Positions 8,370 through 17,326 of a DNA stretch of 64,000 nt are shown piece by piece. The stretch comes from Allobosea sp. 47.2.35 (GTDB taxonomy: Bacteria; Pseudomonadota; Alphaproteobacteria; Rhizobiales; Beijerinckiaceae). A program made the translations under genes and the position numbers. Where the stretch lies: contig NZ_JANLGI010000005.1 in assembly GCF_024655635.1 (NCBI RefSeq), positions 124,001 through 188,000 on the forward strand, read 5' to 3'. Numbering within the stretch: position 1 is the first letter of the stretch; each line of letters opens with the position of its first letter. The notes beneath the pieces are model-generated. The model saw only the letters and a program-made list of their open reading frames with translations. It ran no database searches and was not told where the DNA came from.

Positions 8370-9241
8370 CACGGAGCCCTCCCCTGCATTTTCGGATCGA
8401 GCCGGTCGCGCAGCGCGTCGCCGAGCAGGTTGATCGAGAGGATGCAGAGCGACAGCACGATCGCCGGCCAGAACACCAGCCAGGGGTTGATCGCGAAATA
8501 GAGCCGTCCCTCGGCCATGATGTTGCCCCAGCTCGGAACCTCCGTGCCGATACCGACGCCGAGGAAGGAGAGCGCCGCCTCGGTCAGGATGGCGGAGGCG
8601 TACATATAGGTGCCCTGCACGATCAATGGCGCGATCGTGGTCGGCAGCAGATGCTTGCGGATCAGCTTGCCCGGCCGGGTGCCGAGCAGCACGGCGGCAT
8701 CGACATAGGTCTCCTCGCGCGCCGCGATGACCCGCGCCCGGACGAGGCGCACGACCTGCGGGATGGCCGGGATCATGATCGCGATGATCACGGTGACGAG
8801 CCCGCCCCGGACCAGCGCGACGATGGCGATGGCGAGCAGGATGCCGGGGATCGCCATCAGCCCGTCCATCATCCGCATCAGCACGCCGTCGATGCCGCGA
8901 TACCAGCCGGCGATCAGCCCCAGCGGCAGGCCGATCACGATCGCGCCGACGGCAACGCCGGCACCGACCAGAAGCGAGACCCGCGCGCCGTAGACCACGC
9001 GCGAGTAGAGATCGCGGCCGAAGGAATCCGTGCCCAGCCAATAGGTGTCGGAGGCCGGCTTCAGGCGCATCGCGGCATTGAGCTTGGTCGGCTCGAAATT
9101 GGCGAGAAGCGGCGCGAACACCGCCATCACGATCACGGCGACGAGGACGATGACGGCGAGCACCGTCGTCCAGTGCGGCGGGTTGTCGAGCAGGCGGCGG
9201 CGCGGATGCGCGCCCTGCGCGGGGTTCGACGGAGCGCTCAT
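8369..9241 (-). CDS. Dipeptide-type ABC transporter permease, DppC-like
   Basis: Inner-membrane permease of 290 aa. The N-terminal OppC-N segment (PPHWTTVLAVIVLVAVIVMAVFAPLLA) leads into the WLGTDSFGRDLYSRVVYGAR motif that is diagnostic of DppC/OppC. The EAA loop is EETYVDAAVLLGTRPGKLIRKHLLP and the C-terminus carries LGDALRDRLDPK. It overlaps both neighbours (4 nt with the dppB-like gene, 1 nt with the ATPase), showing tight translational coupling. It forms a heterodimer with the dppB-like protein. Confidence 0.93.
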   Translation of the reverse strand: MSAPSNPAQGAHPRRRLLDNPPHWTTVLAVIVLVAVIVMAVFAPLLANFEPTKLNAAMRLKPASDTYWLGTDSFGRDLYSRVVYGARVSLLVGAGVAVGAIVIGLPLGLIAGWYRGIDGVLMRMMDGLMAIPGILLAIAIVALVRGGLVTVIIAIMIPAIPQVVRLVRARVIAAREETYVDAAVLLGTRPGKLIRKHLLPTTIAPLIVQGTYMYASAILTEAALSFLGVGIGTEVPSWGNIMAEGRLYFAINPWLVFWPAIVLSLCILSINLLGDALRDRLDPKMQGRAP

Positions 9242-10182
9242 TGGTAGCGGATCCTCGGGTCGGTCAGGGCATAGGAGAGATCGATCAGCAGGTTGATCAG
9301 CACATAGGTGCCGGCCGTCAGCAGGATGATCGCCTGGATCAGCGGGTAGTCGCGGGCAAGCACGCCATCGACCACGAGGCGCCCGAGGCCGGGGATGTTG
9401 AACACGGTCTCGGTGACGACGACGCCGGAGACCATCATGGCAAAGCCGGTGCCGACCACCGTGAGGATCGGGATTGCGGCGTTGCGCAGCGCATGGCGGA
9501 ACAGCACGATCCGCTCGCCCAACCCCTTGGCCCGCGCCGTGCGGACATAATCCTCGCGCAGCACCTCCAGCATCGAGGCGCGCGTCATCCGCGAGACCAG
9601 CGCGATATAGAAGAAGGAGAGCGCCAGCCCCGGCATCACGATGCGATGGAAGAACGGGCCGAAGCCGTCGGCCAGCGCCCTGTAGCCCTGCACCGGGAAC
9701 CATTTCAGGTTGACCGCGAAGACCGCGATCAGCACGTAGCCGATCATGAAGATCGGCACCGAGAAGCCGACGACCGAGAGCGCCATGACGAAGCGGTCGA
9801 CCATGCCGCCATGGCGCCAGGCGGCGAGCACGCCGAGCGGCAGGGAGATCACCACCGTGAAGATCATCGCCATGACCGCGAGCGCCAATGTTGGGCCGAT
9901 GCGCTGGCCGATCATCTCCAGCACCGGGCGCTGCGAGATCAGCGATGACCCGAAATCGCCTGCGGCCATATTGGTGATCCAGGCCACGAACTGCCCGGCG
10001 ATCGGCTTGTCGAGGCCGAGATTCTCGCGAATGGCCGCAAGCTGCGCCGGGGTCGCCTGGTCGCCGGCGATGGCCTGTGCCGGATCGCCCGGCGTCAGCC
10101 GCAGCAGCAGGAAGACGAACAGCGCCACGAAGAACATGACGGGGATCGCCATCGCGAGCCTGCGCAGGAAATAGGAAGCCAT
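9238..10182 (-). CDS. Dipeptide-type ABC transporter permease, DppB-like
   Basis: Inner-membrane permease of 314 aa. It has the DppB hallmarks: LRLTPGDPAQAIAGDQATPAQL after the first helix, the EAA loop EDYVRTARAKGLGERIVLFRHALRNAAIPI, and the C-terminal VLINLLIDLSYALTDPRIRY. The ATG at 10182 is preceded by a GGAGAA ribosome site; an ATG further upstream (10206) has none. The gene follows the binding-protein gene across about 100 nt that contain a strong stem-loop. Confidence 0.93.
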   Translation of the reverse strand: MASYFLRRLAMAIPVMFFVALFVFLLLRLTPGDPAQAIAGDQATPAQLAAIRENLGLDKPIAGQFVAWITNMAAGDFGSSLISQRPVLEMIGQRIGPTLALAVMAMIFTVVISLPLGVLAAWRHGGMVDRFVMALSVVGFSVPIFMIGYVLIAVFAVNLKWFPVQGYRALADGFGPFFHRIVMPGLALSFFYIALVSRMTRASMLEVLREDYVRTARAKGLGERIVLFRHALRNAAIPILTVVGTGFAMMVSGVVVTETVFNIPGLGRLVVDGVLARDYPLIQAIILLTAGTYVLINLLIDLSYALTDPRIRYQ

Positions 10183-10244
10183 GGAGTTCTCCACGCGCCT
10201 GGGCATCCACCCAAGCGGGCGATGCCGGAAACCGGGCCGGTCAG

Positions 10245-10272
10245 GCCGGGCGGCGAAGCACCGCCGCCCGGC
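10245..10272 (-). promoter_or_regulatory. GC-rich stem-loop between binding-protein and permease genes
   Basis: Perfect 11-bp inverted repeat, GCCGGGCGGCG (10245-10255) and its complement (10262-10272), with a 6-nt loop. It lies between the stop of the binding-protein gene and the start of the permease gene, and no U-run follows it. Stem-loops at this place in ABC operons usually stabilise the upstream mRNA or partly attenuate transcription, giving more binding protein than permease. That role is inferred from position. Confidence 0.6.
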
Positions 10273-10281
10273 GCCTCGGCG

Positions 10282-11862
10282 TTACTTGCTGACACCCCAG
10301 AACAGGGTGATCGGGCCCGGCTGAAGATTCTTCAGCTTGGCGTTCCAGGCGGCGACGGACTGGAATTCGCCGGCATTGAAGTAGAAACCCTCGTCGAAGG
10401 CGATCTGCTGGATTTCCCGGGCGATCTTCTTCTGCTCGTCGAGCGTCGCGGCGGTGATGTAGGCCGTGCGCAATTCCTCGACGCGGGCGCTCTTCGGCCA
10501 GCCCGACCAGGCGGTGTCGGCGCCGGACGCGTCGAGCATCGCATGCACGGTCGGGTTCCAGATGCCGGACACGCCCCAATAGGTGAAGAACACGTTCCAG
10601 CCGCCCTGCGCCACCGGCTGCCAGCCGTTCTTGCGCGACTGGAGCGTCGCCCAGTCCATCGAGGCGACATCGATCTTGAAGCCCGCCTCGCGCAGGCGCT
10701 CGGCCGCGACGATCGGCTGGGTCGAGAGGATCGTCAGGTCGGTCGGCTGCATCATCAGCACCGGCGTGCCGTCATAGCCGGAGGCCTTGAGCAATTCCTT
10801 GGCCTTGGCCATGCGCTCCTTAGCACTACCCTTGAGGTATTCGGAGCCGGCATCGGAGGCGAGCGGCACGTCGCAGCCATAGACCGAGGCGCAGAGCTTG
10901 TAATACTGGCTGTCGCCGATCGCGGTCTGCATCAGCTGGTCCTGGTCCAGCGCATACATCGCCGCCTGGCGGACCTTCGGGTTGTCGAAGGGCGGCAGGC
11001 GATGGTTGAAACGGCCGGTCACCTGGCTGCCCAGCGCATTGATGGCGCCGGTCTTGATCTCGTCATTGGCCTTGAGCAGCGGCAGCAGGTCGATCGTCAC
11101 CTGCTCGATCAGGTCGACATCGCCGGATTGCAGCGCATTGATCGAGGTCTGCATGTCCGGCATCGCCTTCCACACGACCTTGTCGACATTGATCACCTTG
11201 CCGCCGGCAGTCCAGCTCATCGGCTCGGTGCGCGGCTTGTAGTCCTTGTTCTTGACATAGACGGCCTGATCGCCCGGCCGGTACTGCTCCGCCACGAAGC
11301 GGAACGGGCCGGAGCCGACCATCTCGGTGACCTGCTTGCCGGCCGGCGTCTCGGCGAGGCGCTTCGGCATCATGAAGGGCGGCACCGGCGATGGCTTGGC
11401 CAGCAATTCGAGCACCTGCCCGAAGGGCTTCGCCAGCTTGATCACCAGGACCTTGTCGGAGGTGGCCTCGATCGAGGCGACATGCGCCATCATCGTGCGA
11501 GCGGCGCCATCGTTCTCGCCCCAGCGCTTCAGCGATGCCACGCAGTCGGCGGCCGTGACCGGCGTGCCGTCATGCCATTTCAGGCCGTCGCGCAGCGTCA
11601 GCGTATAGGTCAGCTTGTCGGCCGAAACGGCATAGTCGGCCATCTGCGGCTGCGGGTTGTACTTGGCGTCCATGCCGAGCAGCGTGTCGAACACCATGAA
11701 GCCGTGCGTGCGCACGATCTGCGCCGTGCTCAGGATCGGGTCGAGCGACCGCAGCGGCGCCTGCATGACGACATTGAGCGTCGTCTCGGCCAGGGCCGGC
11801 ATTGCGGAAAGGGAGCCAGCGACCAGCGCGGCAGCCCCGACAATCTTGAACCGAAACGTCAT
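10282..11862 (-). CDS. ABC transporter substrate-binding protein, family 5 (dipeptide type)
   Basis: Periplasmic binding protein of 526 aa with a Sec signal peptide (cleavage likely after SAMPALA, about residue 25). The SBP_bac_5 pattern is clear: LRSLDPILSTAQIVRTHGFMVFDTLLG, then ADKLTYTLTLRDGLKWHDGTPVTAADC and VGSGPFRF, with the C-terminal lobe ending LFWGVSK. It is close in sequence to the binding protein at 18276-19880, so the two are paralogues. The ligand could be a peptide or another amine-containing compound. The adjacent aminotransferase and M81 protein suggest a nitrogen-rich ligand. Confidence 0.92.
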   Translation of the reverse strand: MTFRFKIVGAAALVAGSLSAMPALAETTLNVVMQAPLRSLDPILSTAQIVRTHGFMVFDTLLGMDAKYNPQPQMADYAVSADKLTYTLTLRDGLKWHDGTPVTAADCVASLKRWGENDGAARTMMAHVASIEATSDKVLVIKLAKPFGQVLELLAKPSPVPPFMMPKRLAETPAGKQVTEMVGSGPFRFVAEQYRPGDQAVYVKNKDYKPRTEPMSWTAGGKVINVDKVVWKAMPDMQTSINALQSGDVDLIEQVTIDLLPLLKANDEIKTGAINALGSQVTGRFNHRLPPFDNPKVRQAAMYALDQDQLMQTAIGDSQYYKLCASVYGCDVPLASDAGSEYLKGSAKERMAKAKELLKASGYDGTPVLMMQPTDLTILSTQPIVAAERLREAGFKIDVASMDWATLQSRKNGWQPVAQGGWNVFFTYWGVSGIWNPTVHAMLDASGADTAWSGWPKSARVEELRTAYITAATLDEQKKIAREIQQIAFDEGFYFNAGEFQSVAAWNAKLKNLQPGPITLFWGVSK

Positions 11863-11905
11863 TGTTATCCCCTCGTTTTTGGTTGCTTGGATAGGTCGAG
11901 CGTCG

Positions 11906-13375
11906 TCAGGTGGGAGCGTCGCTCCACGGATAGGCGCGTGCCGTATCGAGCTGGCGGTACGGGATCAGCCGCACATCGGCGGGGCCGAGATCGGGCGTGT
12001 CGACCACGAGGATGCGGTCGGCCATCGGCTCGTAATAGTCGCGGAAATGCGTCTTCGAGCGCAGCAGGATCACGTCGTAATCCTCCGGCCGCTCGCCGAA
12101 GATAAAGAACGGGTCGCCATCGACCGCGAAGGCGAAATGCGAGACCACCGAGACGCGGATCGCGCCGATCTGGATGAGCGCGGTGAGCCCGAGATCGACG
12201 AATGAACCGCGCTGGTAGCGCCCGGAGACGTTGAAGGATTTCGGCCCGGACCAGATGACCCGCGCCACGGCTTCGACCGGCCCGCCGGTCTCCGGCGCCG
12301 TCTTGCCGGCGAGCGCGACGGTGATCTCGGCGCCCTCGCCTGCCGCATGGGCCTGCGCCGCCGTCTCGGGATCGAGCAGGAAGGGAACGTTGACCCGCCC
12401 GACGTCGCGGCCGAGCAGCGCCCGCAGCAGATGGGTCGAGTCGTTCATCCGGTCGGCATGTTCGAGCAGCACGATCGGGCGGCCCTGCGCCGGCTTGCGC
12501 GCGACATCCGCCAGTGCTTCCTCGACACTCAGGATCGGAATGGCGTTGGCGATGGCCTTCCGCGCCGCGCGCAGGCGCTCCGAAAAGGCCTGCGCCTTGG
12601 CCTCGGCCGCGTCCTGCCCATCCCAGTCGAGGCAGATCACCGACATGCCGGTATTGGCGCTATCGGCATAGGAGAAGCCGGCCATGATCGAGATGTCGCA
12701 ATCGCCCGCCTGCTCGGTGGCGCGTGCCTCGGCGATGATAGAGGCCAGAGGCTGAAGCGCCGTCGCCGACATGATTGAGGGGATGACGACATCCGGCCGC
12801 GCCACCGCGAGACCGGGCCGGCGTCCCTCGCGCAGGAACCGCAGCAGGGCGCGGGCCGCCCGCTCGCCGGTCTCGCCCATGTCGATATGCGGGGAATGGC
12901 GATAGGCGACGGCGATATCGGCGCCGCGCAAGGTCTCGCGATCGATATTGCCGTGATAGTCGAGCGCGACAGCGATCGGCAGCGCCGGGAAGGCCGCACG
13001 CACTGCATCGATGACGTGCCGCTCGACATCCGGGTAGCCCGCCGCCCAGCAGGCGCCGTGCAGGAACAGGATGACGCCGTCGAGCGGGCCGCTTTGCCCG
13101 ATGCCTTCGACAATCTCGCTGGTGTAGTGCGCGACGGCCGCATCCGCCGTCGGGCCGAGCGCGCCGAGCAGCGTATGGAACAGCGGCACGAATTCCGCGC
13201 CCTCCGCCTCGCAGATCTTCAGGCAGCCGCCGGGCACGGTGTTGGTGCCACGGAACCGCTCCGTCAGCTGCCGCCCGCGCACGCAGACGCGCTCGAACTC
13301 CGCCAGCTCCACGATCTGCGGAACGGCCGTTACCGATTCGAGGTTGAAGCCGGCGAAGGCGATGCGGAACGTCAT
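11906..13375 (-). CDS. M81 family metalloprotein (MlrC/microcystinase C-like)
   Basis: Protein of 489 aa in the M81/DUF1485 family, named after MlrC of the microcystin-degradation pathway. N-terminal domain motifs include GTNTVPGG-type FRGTNTVPGGCL, VILFLHGACWAAGYPDVER and ALDYHGNIDRE. Metal-ligand candidates are the His in LDYHGN and the pair in YRHSPHIDMGETGERA. The C-terminal domain is intact. Most family members sit in amino acid or peptide operons and none of the nearby genes resemble mlrA, mlrB or mlrD, so microcystin is unlikely to be the substrate. It is 7 nt from the aminotransferase gene. Confidence 0.85.
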   Translation of the reverse strand: MTFRIAFAGFNLESVTAVPQIVELAEFERVCVRGRQLTERFRGTNTVPGGCLKICEAEGAEFVPLFHTLLGALGPTADAAVAHYTSEIVEGIGQSGPLDGVILFLHGACWAAGYPDVERHVIDAVRAAFPALPIAVALDYHGNIDRETLRGADIAVAYRHSPHIDMGETGERAARALLRFLREGRRPGLAVARPDVVIPSIMSATALQPLASIIAEARATEQAGDCDISIMAGFSYADSANTGMSVICLDWDGQDAAEAKAQAFSERLRAARKAIANAIPILSVEEALADVARKPAQGRPIVLLEHADRMNDSTHLLRALLGRDVGRVNVPFLLDPETAAQAHAAGEGAEITVALAGKTAPETGGPVEAVARVIWSGPKSFNVSGRYQRGSFVDLGLTALIQIGAIRVSVVSHFAFAVDGDPFFIFGERPEDYDVILLRSKTHFRDYYEPMADRILVVDTPDLGPADVRLIPYRQLDTARAYPWSDAPT

Positions 13376-13382
13376 GCCCGCG

Positions 13383-14708
13383 TCAGCCCCGGACCGCCGC
13401 GTCGATCGCGCCGGCGATCCGCTCGACGATCTGGTCGATCTCTTCAGGCGCGATGATATAGGGCGGCGCCAGCAGCACATGGTCGCCCTGACGCCCGTCG
13501 ATGGTGCCGCCCATCGGGTAGCAGAGCAGGCCGCGCGCCATCGCTTCCTTCTTGATCCGGGCATGGATCTTCAGGGCCGGATCGAAGGGCGCCTTGGTCT
13601 CCTTGTCGGCGACGATCTCGATGCCGCGGAACAGGCCGCGCCCGCGGATATCGCCGACATGGGGATGCTGGCCGAGCCGGGCGTCGAGCCCGGCCTGCAG
13701 GCGCTCGCCCATCAGCCGGACATTCGCCAGGATCTCCGGCTGCGAGATCAGCTCGACCACCTTGAGCGCCGCCGCTGCCGCCATCGGATGGCAGATATAG
13801 GTATGGCCGTGCTGGAACAGGCCGGAGCCTTCGGCGAAGGCACGATAGATCTTGTCCGAGAGCAGCACGGCGCCGATCGGCTGGTAGCCGCCGCCGAGGC
13901 CCTTGGCGATGGTGACGAGATCGGGCGAGATGCCCTCTTGCTCGCAGGCGAACACCGTGCCGGTGCGGCCCATGCCGCACATCACCTCGTCGAGGATCAG
14001 CAGCACGCCGTATTTGTCGCAGATGCTGCGGATGCGGGCGAAGTAATCCGCGACCGGGCCGACCGCGCCGAGCGTCGCGCCGACGACCGGCTCGGCGATA
14101 ACGGCGATGACCTCGTCCGCGCCAAGCTCCAGGATCTTGGCTTCCAGCTCGTCGGCAAGCCGGGCGGCGTAGGCTTCCGGCGTCTCGCCGGCCTTCTGGT
14201 CGCGATAGGCGTAGCAGGGCGAGACATGGTGCGTCTCGGGCAGGATCGGCTGGAACTGCGCCCGCCGCCAGGCGTTGCCGCCAGCGGCAAGAGCGCCCAG
14301 CGTGTTGCCGTGATAGCTCTGCCGGCGCGCGATGAAATGCCGGCGCTGCGGCTGGCCGATCTCGACGAAATACTGCCGCGCCATCTTCATCGCGGCCTCG
14401 ACGGCTTCCGAACCGCCGGAGACGAGATAAACGTAGTCGAGCCCCTCCGGCGCCAGATCGACCAGCCGGTCGGCCAGCTCCTCGGCGACATCGGTCGTGA
14501 AGAAGGAGGTGTGCGCGTAGGCGATGCGATCCATCTGCGCCTGCATCGCGGCCATGACCTCGGGATGGCCGTGGCCGAGGCAGGAGACGGCGGCGCCGCC
14601 CGAACCATCGATATAGCTGCGCCCGTCCGCGTCAGTGATGAAGACGCCCTGCCCCGCGACGGCTTGCGGCAGGCTGCCGCCGATCGAGCGATGGAGAATC
14701 CTGGTCAT
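13383..14708 (-). CDS. Class III pyridoxal-phosphate aminotransferase
   Basis: PLP-dependent aminotransferase of 441 aa with fold type I class III features: LVSGGSEAVEAAMKMARQYF phosphate-binding region, YHGNTLGALA, LLILDEVMCGMGRTG, and TIAKGLGGGYQPIGAVL carrying the PLP lysine. It probably transfers an amino group from an omega- or beta-amino compound to a keto acid. I chose the ATG at 14708 (MTRILHRS); upstream ATGs would add residues unlike the family. It is the first gene of the operon ending at 5279 and is divergent from an RpiR regulator. Confidence 0.88.
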   Translation of the reverse strand: MTRILHRSIGGSLPQAVAGQGVFITDADGRSYIDGSGGAAVSCLGHGHPEVMAAMQAQMDRIAYAHTSFFTTDVAEELADRLVDLAPEGLDYVYLVSGGSEAVEAAMKMARQYFVEIGQPQRRHFIARRQSYHGNTLGALAAGGNAWRRAQFQPILPETHHVSPCYAYRDQKAGETPEAYAARLADELEAKILELGADEVIAVIAEPVVGATLGAVGPVADYFARIRSICDKYGVLLILDEVMCGMGRTGTVFACEQEGISPDLVTIAKGLGGGYQPIGAVLLSDKIYRAFAEGSGLFQHGHTYICHPMAAAAALKVVELISQPEILANVRLMGERLQAGLDARLGQHPHVGDIRGRGLFRGIEIVADKETKAPFDPALKIHARIKKEAMARGLLCYPMGGTIDGRQGDHVLLAPPYIIAPEEIDQIVERIAGAIDAAVRG

Positions 14709-14766
14709 CTCGACATTCCCGGATTGGCGCGGACAGAGCGCCGCGGCGCGCAGCCTCATGACACGC

Positions 14767-14778
14767 TTCATTAATGAA
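14767..14778. promoter_or_regulatory. Palindrome TTCATTAATGAA in the aminotransferase/rpiR intergenic region
   Basis: Perfect 12-bp palindrome in an AT-rich patch between the divergent aminotransferase (start 14708) and RpiR-type gene (start 14939). The position and symmetry fit an operator for the RpiR regulator. No copy elsewhere in the window was recognised, so the link is inference. Confidence 0.4.
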
Positions 14779-14938
14779 TGCAACATTTGTTTTATATGAT
14801 ACAAAAACGAAACGATTGACTTCTAAACTGTTGCGTCGGAACAATACGTTGCAAGCTGAGGGAAAAGCGGAAAAACCGTTTGAAATCCGTCCGCCGCGCG
14901 GGAATGGTCGCGATCGGACAGAGAAGGGCGCGATTCAA

Positions 14939-15829
14939 ATGTTGCAGGCCGATCCCTTGCGCGAGCGCATCGTCAGCCTCTTCGACGGCATGTCCCCGCA
15001 ATTGCGGCAGGCGGCGCGCTACATCATCGAGCATCCGCAGGAGGTGGCGCTGGTCTCGATGCGGGAGCTCGCCCGCAATGCCGGCGTGCAGCCCTCGACC
15101 ATGACCCGCCTTGCCAAGTTCCTGGGATTGGCCGGCTATGACGACATCCGCGCCCATCATGCCGAGGCGATCCGCTTCCGCGTCGACGGCTTCGCCGCAC
15201 GCGCCATGCAGACTGAGGAGAACGAACAAGACATGGCGGCGGCACAATTGTCGCGCCGCATGCTGCAGGGCCTCGCCGCCCAGATCGCGCGCCTGACGGA
15301 GCCGGCCTCGCTCGAACGCCTAGCCGCCGCCGCCGACCGGCTGGCACAGGCCCGCCGCATCTTCGTGCTCGGGCTGCGCTCATGCCATTCGGTGGCCTGG
15401 CATTTCCATTACGTGATGACACTGCTCGGCGAAAAGACGACCCATCTCGACGGCCCGGCCGACACGGTCGGCGACGGGCTGATCCGGGCGGGCGCGGAGG
15501 ATGTCCTGCTCGCCATCTCGATCAACCCTTACGCCCTGCACAGCCTGGAGCTGGCGCAGCTCGCCCGCGAGAAGGGGCTCGGCATCGTCGCGATCACCGA
15601 TAGCGAGGTCTCGCCGCTGGTCGGGCTCGCCGACCTCACCATCCTCTGCTCGACCGAGAGCCAGAGCTTCTTCCACACCCTTGCGCCGGCGCTCGCCATT
15701 TCCGAGGTGCTTTGCGGGCTATTGGCCAACAAGGATCGCACGGCGGCACTCGCCGCGCTGCAGCGCGCCGACCGCCACCTGCTCTCGCTGAACACCTATG
15801 CGACGGCGATCCCGCGCCGCCGCATCTGA
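14939..15829 (+). CDS. MurR/RpiR family transcriptional regulator
   Basis: Regulator of 296 aa. The N-terminal HTH-6 domain (about residues 10-75) contains MSPQLRQAARYIIEHPQEVALVSMRELARNAGVQPSTMTRLAKFLGLAGYDD. The C-terminal SIS sugar-phosphate-type domain has ARRIFVLGLRSCHSVAWHFHYVM and VLLAISINPYALHSLELAQLARE. I chose the ATG at 14939; an earlier in-frame ATG at 14774 would add 55 low-complexity residues. It is divergent from the aminotransferase-led operon and most likely controls it. In the second half the ligand pocket is intact, but the effector is unknown. Confidence 0.88.
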   Translation: MLQADPLRERIVSLFDGMSPQLRQAARYIIEHPQEVALVSMRELARNAGVQPSTMTRLAKFLGLAGYDDIRAHHAEAIRFRVDGFAARAMQTEENEQDMAAAQLSRRMLQGLAAQIARLTEPASLERLAAAADRLAQARRIFVLGLRSCHSVAWHFHYVMTLLGEKTTHLDGPADTVGDGLIRAGAEDVLLAISINPYALHSLELAQLAREKGLGIVAITDSEVSPLVGLADLTILCSTESQSFFHTLAPALAISEVLCGLLANKDRTAALAALQRADRHLLSLNTYATAIPRRRI

Positions 15830-15835
15830 GGACCG

Positions 15836-17185
15836 TCAGGCCACCCGCTTCAGCGCACCGCGCAGCGTCTCGACCATCTCGCCGATCTGGTCCTCCTCGA
15901 CGATCAGTGGCGGCGACAGCGCGATGATGTCGCCGGTGACGCGGATCAGCAGCCCCTTCTCGAAGCAGTCGACGAAGACCTCATAGGCGCGGGCACCGGC
16001 AGCGCCGTCGCGCGAGGACAGCTCGATGCCGGCGACGAGGCCGAGATTGCGGATGTCGATGACATGCGGGGCATCTCGCAGCGAATGCATCGCGCTCTCC
16101 CAGGCCGGCGCCAGCTTCGCCGCCCGCGTCAGCAACCCCTCGTCCGCATAGATGTCGAGCGTGGCGAGGCCCGCCGCGCAGGCAACCGGATGGCCGGAAT
16201 AGGTATAGCCGTGGAACAGCTCGATCATGCCCTCCGGCCCGGTCATCAGGCCGTCATGCACCTTGCGGCTGGCGAAGACCGCGCCCATCGGCACCGCGCC
16301 GTTGGTCAGGCCCTTGGCCGTAGTCATGAGGTCCGGCATCACCCCGAAATAATCGGCGGCGAAAGGCGTACCGAGACGTCCGAAGCCGGTGATGACTTCG
16401 TCGAAGATCAGCAGGATGCCGTGCTTCGTCGCGATCTCGCGCAGGCGCTGCAGATAGCCCTTCGGCGGCAGCAGCACACCGGTGGAGCCGGCCATCGGCT
16501 CGACGATGACGGCCGCGATCGTCTCCGCGCCATGCAGCGCGACCAGCCACTCGAGATCGTCGGCAAGCTCGGCGCCATGCTCGGGCAGGCCGCGGGTGAA
16601 GGCATTGCGGGCGGGATCATGGGTGTGGCGCAGATGGTCGGTGCCCGGCAGCTGCGGGAAGACACGGCGGTTGTTGACGAGCCCGCCGACCGAGATGCCG
16701 CCGAAGCCGACGCCGTGATAGCCGCGCTCGCGCCCGATCAGGCGGGTCCGCGTGCCCTGGCCGATGGCGCGCTGATAGGCGACCGCGATCTTGAGCGCGG
16801 TATCGACCGATTCCGAGCCCGAGCCGGTGAAGAACACCCGGTCGAGCTTGTTCGCGCCCTCGCCCGGCGCCATGGCGGCGAGCCGTTCGGCGAAATCGAA
16901 CACGATGGGGTGGCCCATCTGGAAGGCCGGCGCGAAATCGAGCTCGGCGATCTGGCGCGAGACGGCCTCGCTGATCTGCCGGCGGCCATGGCCGGCATTG
17001 CAGCACCACAGGCCCGCGGTGCCGTCCATGACCTTGCGACCATCCTCGGTGGCGTAATGCATGCCGCTGGCGCTGGCGAGCAGGCGCGGCGCCTGCTTGA
17101 ACTGCCGGTTCGCGGTGAACGGCATCCAGAAGGCATCGAGCGAACGGGCGTTCTGCAGCGCGGACGGCTTGGTGTTGACGGTCAT
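15836..17185 (-). CDS. Omega-amino acid:pyruvate aminotransferase family (beta-alanine type)
   Basis: Class III aminotransferase of 449 aa, the usual length of beta-alanine/omega-amino acid:pyruvate transaminases. The family-specific N-terminus (SLDAFWMPFTANRQFKQAPRLL) is present, as are FTGSGSESVDTALKIA, RGYHGVGFGG, LIFDEVITGFGRLG and TTAKGLTNGAVPMGAV with the PLP lysine. It likely makes a semialdehyde from an omega-amino acid, with pyruvate as acceptor. It diverges from an XRE-cupin regulator, and its stop lies 6 nt from the end of the rpiR gene on the other strand. Confidence 0.9.
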   Translation of the reverse strand: MTVNTKPSALQNARSLDAFWMPFTANRQFKQAPRLLASASGMHYATEDGRKVMDGTAGLWCCNAGHGRRQISEAVSRQIAELDFAPAFQMGHPIVFDFAERLAAMAPGEGANKLDRVFFTGSGSESVDTALKIAVAYQRAIGQGTRTRLIGRERGYHGVGFGGISVGGLVNNRRVFPQLPGTDHLRHTHDPARNAFTRGLPEHGAELADDLEWLVALHGAETIAAVIVEPMAGSTGVLLPPKGYLQRLREIATKHGILLIFDEVITGFGRLGTPFAADYFGVMPDLMTTAKGLTNGAVPMGAVFASRKVHDGLMTGPEGMIELFHGYTYSGHPVACAAGLATLDIYADEGLLTRAAKLAPAWESAMHSLRDAPHVIDIRNLGLVAGIELSSRDGAAGARAYEVFVDCFEKGLLIRVTGDIIALSPPLIVEEDQIGEMVETLRGALKRVA

Positions 17186-17274
17186 GACGGCCTCCCTTTT
17201 GTGGCCCGTCAGTGCTCATGTTTTCGTCAACGCAACAAGTCTATTTCAGTGACGAGCTAATGCCTTGAAAAATC

Positions 17275-17286
17275 TAGATCGATCTA
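17275..17286. promoter_or_regulatory. Palindrome TAGATCGATCTA between aminotransferase and XRE-cupin gene
   Basis: Perfect 12-bp palindrome located 41 bp before the XRE-cupin start and 89 bp before the divergent aminotransferase start. It is a plausible operator for the adjacent HTH regulator, which would make that gene autoregulated. No experimental motif is known to me for this protein. Confidence 0.45.
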
Positions 17287-17326
17287 CGTATCGTTGAATA
17301 TCGAGAACAGCAGGAACAGGTTGGCG

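Noticed and set aside
11906-13375. Microcystin-degradation locus, because of the MlrC-like protein
   Set aside because: mlrA, mlrB and mlrD-like genes are absent and M81 proteins occur widely in unrelated operons.
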